From Cyanophora paradoxa (taxonomy: Eukaryota; Glaucocystophyceae; Cyanophorales; Cyanophoraceae): a DNA stretch of 64,000 nt. The notes beneath the pieces were generated by a model. That model saw only the letters and a list, made by a program, of their open reading frames with translations. It ran no database searches and was not told the origin of the DNA. Positions 60,727-64,000 of this stretch are shown piece by piece. Location of the stretch: positions 1-64,000 of the forward strand of contig QPMI01000564.1 of the NCBI GenBank assembly GCA_004431415.1. Direction: 5' to 3'. Each line of letters starts with the position of its first letter. Positions within the stretch are counted from its first letter, which is position 1. The position numbers were made by a program, and so were the translations under genes.

Positions 60727-60877
60727 TGTGCAAGTCGTTCAAACATAAATGAATCCGCCCGTATTTAGAGCGGGTCTTAATATGAATTCCCTTGCAAAAG
60801 GGACAGGTCGGCTCCACAAACACCATTATAAGGTCGACTAATTCGTATGGGAACAGGCGAGCAAGTAACACCCTCAT
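60698..60877 (-). CDS. Small FPYELVD-CxxC protein, 59 aa (element 2)
   Basis: The ATG at 60877 is preferred to one 18 bp upstream because the element 1 homologue (32326-32475) starts at the matching residue. MRVLLARLFPYELVDLIMVF is followed by TCPFC and GRIHLC, the same spacing of FPYELVD, CPxC and a final Cys as in element 1. The gene has changed place and orientation relative to its neighbours: next to the polymerase end in element 1, after the coiled-coil gene here. Function unknown; probably zinc-binding. Confidence 0.6.
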   Translation of the reverse strand: MRVLLARLFPYELVDLIMVFVEPTCPFCKGIHIKTRSKYGRIHLCLNDLHIRSDDAHRT

Positions 60878-60925
60878 TCCTTTTCTTTTCTCCAATATTT
60901 AATACGTTGTGCAATATTAGGGTCG

Positions 60926-61150
60926 ATGAATTTCATCACACAATGCATTGAGATGTTTCACCTGCATTTCATATCTCACTGTAAGTCCGGATGCTGCGAC
61001 ACAACCGTAGAGTTTGACATTTCGGACGAGGATAATGGAGGTAGGCGATCATCTGTATATTCCAACCACAGTGATAATCACGATCGTCCCCGATCTCAAT
61101 CGCCCTCGCCTGTGCCTGCGAACTCCAATATAGTCCACAGACAGCAATAG
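60926..61150 (+). CDS. Small conserved CCD-motif protein, 74 aa (element 2)
   Basis: MNFITQCIEMFHLHFISHCK followed by SGCCDTTVEFDISDED and a Ser/Arg/Asn/Pro-rich tail (RPRSQSPSPVPANSN). Orthologue of 25020-25268; the shared HC-x-SGCCDTTVE core is unusually well kept compared with the tail. It keeps the same place in the gene order in both elements. Confidence 0.7.
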   Translation: MNFITQCIEMFHLHFISHCKSGCCDTTVEFDISDEDNGGRRSSVYSNHSDNHDRPRSQSPSPVPANSNIVHRQQ

Positions 61151-61299
61151 AAGACGTGCAAGTATCCTATATAAGACGCCGCTCGTGCCCTAATTCCGTG
61201 GAAGGTCATTTTCGCGTTGATTCCCCGTATCCGCCAATAAATCCGCTTTATTTGGGCGAATACGATCGCTGAAACTATTTTCGCGTTAAATAGTATCGA

Positions 61300-61428
61300 A
61301 TGCCCGACCCCGATCTCTACGCGATCCTATACAGGAAACGCGCGCAATACGCATTGGAAGTCGCTATTAAAAACGTAGAGAAGAACTCGCTTCGATCACA
61401 AAAAATGACAGCTCAGAAAATGATTTAA
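61300..61428 (+). CDS. Conserved micro-protein, 42 aa (element 2)
   Basis: MPDPDLYAILYRKRAQYALE and a Lys/Glu/Asn-rich second half ending QKMTAQKMI. Positional and sequence counterpart of the 41-residue frame at 25293 in element 1, both ending just before the AAAATATTTTCT motif of the AT-hook gene. The double occurrence is the evidence that it is translated. Confidence 0.55.
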   Translation: MPDPDLYAILYRKRAQYALEVAIKNVEKNSLRSQKMTAQKMI

Positions 61429-61448
61429 AGAAGAAATAGGAAATACGA

Positions 61449-61480
61449 CTGATAAAATATTTTCTCCGCTTATAGTAAGG
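61449..61480 (+). promoter_or_regulatory. AAAATATTTTCT motif before AT-hook gene (element 2)
   Basis: CTGATAAAATATTTTCTCCG then CTTATAGTAAGG, ending 9 bp before the ATG at 61490. Nearly identical to 25439-25469. Confidence 0.65.
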
Positions 61481-61489
61481 AACGAAAAG

Positions 61490-61720
61490 ATGACCACCAT
61501 CGCTGCTGTAAATATTGAGGCAAAGCTTGTCACTGAGGACATGAAGAAAGGCGACGGACTTAATTATCGGATCCGTGAAATCATCAAAATGCGGAATCGG
61601 TATAACGAGGATCCCGAATATCGCGAATTCAAGAAGAAGATGGCTTTGGAATCGTATTATCGTCGCAAAGCCGAGGAGGGGAGCCATATGGGAAAGCGGG
61701 GGCGCCCCCGTAAGTATTAG
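61490..61720 (+). CDS. AT-hook protein, 76 aa (element 2)
   Basis: GDGLNYRIREIIKMRNRYNE, then DPEYREFKKKMALESYYRRK and the final GKRGRPRKY with the GRP AT-hook core. Orthologue of 25471-25746; the shorter N-terminus lacks the acidic stretch. It probably binds A/T-rich viral DNA. Confidence 0.75.
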   Translation: MTTIAAVNIEAKLVTEDMKKGDGLNYRIREIIKMRNRYNEDPEYREFKKKMALESYYRRKAEEGSHMGKRGRPRKY

Positions 61721-61892
61721 AAAACGCAAACTCTCGATTGCCGCTGAGCGCATTCCTTATTTTTCGTGCGGCTTTCCGATGTAAATCGGGAAGCTCCTTA
61801 CCATACTATCGATTGCCCCGATGCTAATCGATTTTATCATCGGGAAAAAACTGTAAAGGGATTTAAGGATAATGCGCAAAAAATGAACAACC

Positions 61893-61920
61893 TGAAAAAT
61901 ATTTTCTCCGCTTAGAGTAA
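61893..61920 (+). promoter_or_regulatory. AAAATATTTTCT motif before primase-helicase gene (element 2)
   Basis: TGAAAAATATTTTCTCCGCT then TAGAGTAA, ending 10 bp before the ATG at 61931. It shares TATTTTCTCCGCTTA with the AT-hook promoter-like site. Confidence 0.6.
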
Positions 61921-61930
61921 AACAGAGAAG

Positions 61931-64000
61931 ATGGACGCTATCACGAAATTCGCATTCTCTAATGTCAAGGGCACCTTTCTGAAATGTCTGACTGGTTCTC
62001 GCAATACGTCTAATTTGGTTGAGTTAACCGATGATGAAATTATTGAGCGCATCAATAACTCAAAGAAACGGGACAATATGACCTATCCTACATGGGCGGA
62101 ATGCATACAACCTGATCAAGTGACTCGTGTTTATCTGGATCTGGACAAGTTCGTTGATCTGAAACCTGATGTAGCCGACAACTATAAGGAAGCCGAAGAG
62201 ATCATCAGGGAAATGCGCAAGAAATTGCAAACCCTGTCGGGATCTACAATTGCGGTTGCTGTTCGCCATCGCCGGGTTCATTTAATCAAAGAGAATGTCA
62301 CTAAGTTCAAGATTTCCGGGCATTTCGTATTTACCGATCTGGCCTGCCGCCACGAAGACATTCCAAAGCTTTTTAAAGCGATGGGTCTCATCAAAAATGT
62401 TGAATTCGATAGTGGCGTTTATGGAACAACTCAAAACCTGATCTGCCTCCGTTGCTGCAAAGGCGAAGCTTTGGACGCTCAAAGCAAATCAAAGCACGAT
62501 GTCGATAAGAATGTGGTGTTCACTAAGTTTATTGATTGCGAGAAAGAAGGCATGCACGATGGTTTTTTCCTGGTGCAATGTTTCGATCGCCCCACTAAGT
62601 GGGTGGAAGTAGACACCATGTCAGCCTTTGCGGTCGATAAACCAAAGGAAGCTACAAAGCCTGAGGAACCTAAGCAAACGGTGGCGCCCAAGTCTGTTAA
62701 GGACAAGCCCTGTAAAGAACCTGTGAAGAAGAAGGAGGAGGTGTTGGAGGATCTCAAAGATAATAAGGTTTCGTTTGAACTGTTGCAAGAAGTCATTATG
62801 AGCCTCAGTGGCGAGCGAGCTAATGAATATAAGACATGGATCGACGTAGGTATTGCTATAATCAATACTTGCGAAGACAACAATATCCCTCGCAAGCAAC
62901 AAGTAGAGCTATTTCATAAGTTCTCGGAGAAAAGCGAAAAATATGAATATGATGACTGTCATGAGAAGTTCATGAGCCTTTGCAAAGGCAAGAAAATGGT
63001 GGAAGGGAAGCGAGTCACATTCGGTTCGATTGTTTACTGGCTGAAAAAGGATAACAGCGACAGTTATAATAAGCTATTCCCCAAGAAATATTCGTTTCAG
63101 CCTGAGGATTCCGACGATATTGACTACAAGACTGCCCCCATTCCACCTATGGTCGATAGCTTTGAAGTCCATCTGCGATATTTAAATGCGAGGCTGCATC
63201 ACATCGAGAGCATCGGCACTGTCATGTATTGGGATGAACAGCTATTATCCTGGCGACCGAAAGATATTACGAAATTGGCGACCAAACATTTTCCCCATCT
63301 GTTTCACAAGGTGATTCTCAATGAGGGGACTGAGAACCAAACCGAAAAGTGGGTAAAAACGCTACCTGAATGGATTACTGACCCAAGGGCGACACGATCC
63401 ACTTATATGGATTTCCTGCCGCCTCCTGCAAAGCTGAGCGCGAAATGCAAGTCTGTGTTTAATCTCTACCCTGGATTCAAGATTGATCATGAAGAATTCG
63501 AGGAGCCGCCCCCCGAGGATGTGACAGAAGAGATGATTCAGCCTTTTCTGACACATCTATATTTAATGTCAGGCGAAGATGATAAGACATTCGATTATCT
63601 TAAAAAGTGGTTTGCCCACATGATGCAAAAGCCGGGGGAACTAAATAACGTGTCCCTCATCTTCCTAGGTCGCCAAGGCGCTGGAAAGAATATGCTCATT
63701 GATACCTTTGAGAAGAAGATCCTCGGTGATGCATTGGCATACTCGACAGCCAAACCAAAGGATGATCTATTCGGGCGATTTGCTCACAATCGGGAGGATA
63801 AGATTATGATTGTGGTAAATGAAGCTTCTGGAAAGGATACCTTTGAACATAGCGACCTTCTCAAAGATATTGTCACAGCCCCGAAGATTGTAATCGAGCA
63901 CAAGGGAATCGATTCTTATGATAAGACGAATTTCGCGCGAATCGTTTTCACAAGCAACAATACTGTCCCTGTCAAGATCGAGGCTGATGATCGTCGCTTT
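61931..64000 (+). CDS. PrimPol-superfamily 3 helicase, partial (690 aa in window, element 2)
   Basis: Open to the end of the window. N-terminal archaeo-eukaryotic primase of the PrimPol/NCLDV kind: RVYLDLDKFVD (D70, D72), KISGHFVF (S129, H131), and EFDSGVYG...NLICLRCCKG (D160, R174). A Lys/Glu/Pro-rich linker follows, then a PriCT-2-like helical domain (RANEYKTWIDVGIAIIN). The SF3 helicase has Walker A GRQGAGKN at 580-587, a B-like KIMIVVNEASGKD and motif C-like IVFTSNN, ending with ADDRRF. Replaces the different primase-helicase of element 1 at the same locus. No stop seen, so full length is unknown. Confidence 0.85.
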   Translation, partial: MDAITKFAFSNVKGTFLKCLTGSRNTSNLVELTDDEIIERINNSKKRDNMTYPTWAECIQPDQVTRVYLDLDKFVDLKPDVADNYKEAEEIIREMRKKLQTLSGSTIAVAVRHRRVHLIKENVTKFKISGHFVFTDLACRHEDIPKLFKAMGLIKNVEFDSGVYGTTQNLICLRCCKGEALDAQSKSKHDVDKNVVFTKFIDCEKEGMHDGFFLVQCFDRPTKWVEVDTMSAFAVDKPKEATKPEEPKQTVAPKSVKDKPCKEPVKKKEEVLEDLKDNKVSFELLQEVIMSLSGERANEYKTWIDVGIAIINTCEDNNIPRKQQVELFHKFSEKSEKYEYDDCHEKFMSLCKGKKMVEGKRVTFGSIVYWLKKDNSDSYNKLFPKKYSFQPEDSDDIDYKTAPIPPMVDSFEVHLRYLNARLHHIESIGTVMYWDEQLLSWRPKDITKLATKHFPHLFHKVILNEGTENQTEKWVKTLPEWITDPRATRSTYMDFLPPPAKLSAKCKSVFNLYPGFKIDHEEFEEPPPEDVTEEMIQPFLTHLYLMSGEDDKTFDYLKKWFAHMMQKPGELNNVSLIFLGRQGAGKNMLIDTFEKKILGDALAYSTAKPKDDLFGRFAHNREDKIMIVVNEASGKDTFEHSDLLKDIVTAPKIVIEHKGIDSYDKTNFARIVFTSNNTVPVKIEADDRRF

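Overview
The window reads as a nuclear contig from a unicellular eukaryote (protist or alga; the exact group cannot be told from the sequence). It alternates between very GC-rich, repeat-dominated DNA carrying a LINE-type retrotransposon fragment and visibly AT-rich blocks with dense, intron-free, virus-like genes. I interpret the AT-rich blocks as two related but distinct integrated DNA viruses of the Polinton-like / Maverick-virophage type, here called element 1 (about 16.2-34.5 kb) and element 2 (about 45-64+ kb, running off the window). No rRNA, tRNA or CRISPR was found.

Layout. 1-2.7 kb: GC-rich DNA with a ~0.55 kb sequence present twice. 3.0-12.3 kb: about 28 tandem ~325-bp monomers, organised in a ~2.94-kb higher-order repeat, with long Pro/Ala/Ser-rich open frames broken at homopolymers. 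13.3-15.9 kb (minus): 5'-truncated LINE-like endonuclease/reverse transcriptase. 15.9-17.2 kb: AT-rich left flank of element 1 with duplicated motif-plus-palindrome modules. 17.6-19.2 kb: a mobile repeat with 11-bp terminal inverted repeats. 19.2-34.5 kb: element 1 core. 34.6-44.3 kb: tandem ~1.3-1.5-kb copies of the same repeat family. 44.35-45.5 kb: short tandem repeats. 46-48.5 kb: speD, a DUF5710 protein and another set of palindromes. 48.6-64 kb: element 2 core.

How the genes fit together. Both elements share one colinear morphogenesis block: minor capsid protein (minus), a ~28-bp divergent promoter gap, a second minor capsid/penton-like protein (plus), double jelly-roll major capsid protein, A32-like packaging ATPase, a coiled-coil protein, a CCD-motif small protein, a ~41-residue micro-protein, an AT-hook protein and a primase-helicase. 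Element 1 also has a protein-primed-type family B DNA polymerase (frameshifted near its C-terminus) and two fibre-like proteins. Element 2 has an S74-chaperoned fibre, a second repeat-bearing fibre, a 1105-residue membrane-anchored surface protein, an HNH-AP2 homing endonuclease between capsid and ATPase, and an S-adenosylmethionine decarboxylase with all catalytic residues. The primase-helicases at the same syntenic position differ strongly, which suggests exchange of the replication module on a conserved capsid backbone.

A motif around ACAACTACAATGTGCTG occurs next to ~90-115-bp imperfect palindromes in both elements, although the palindrome sequences are unrelated. This is the best candidate here for an undescribed cis-acting system (origin, terminus or control region). 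Several frame breaks fall at homopolymers, so each could be pseudogene decay or sequencing error; this is flagged entry by entry.
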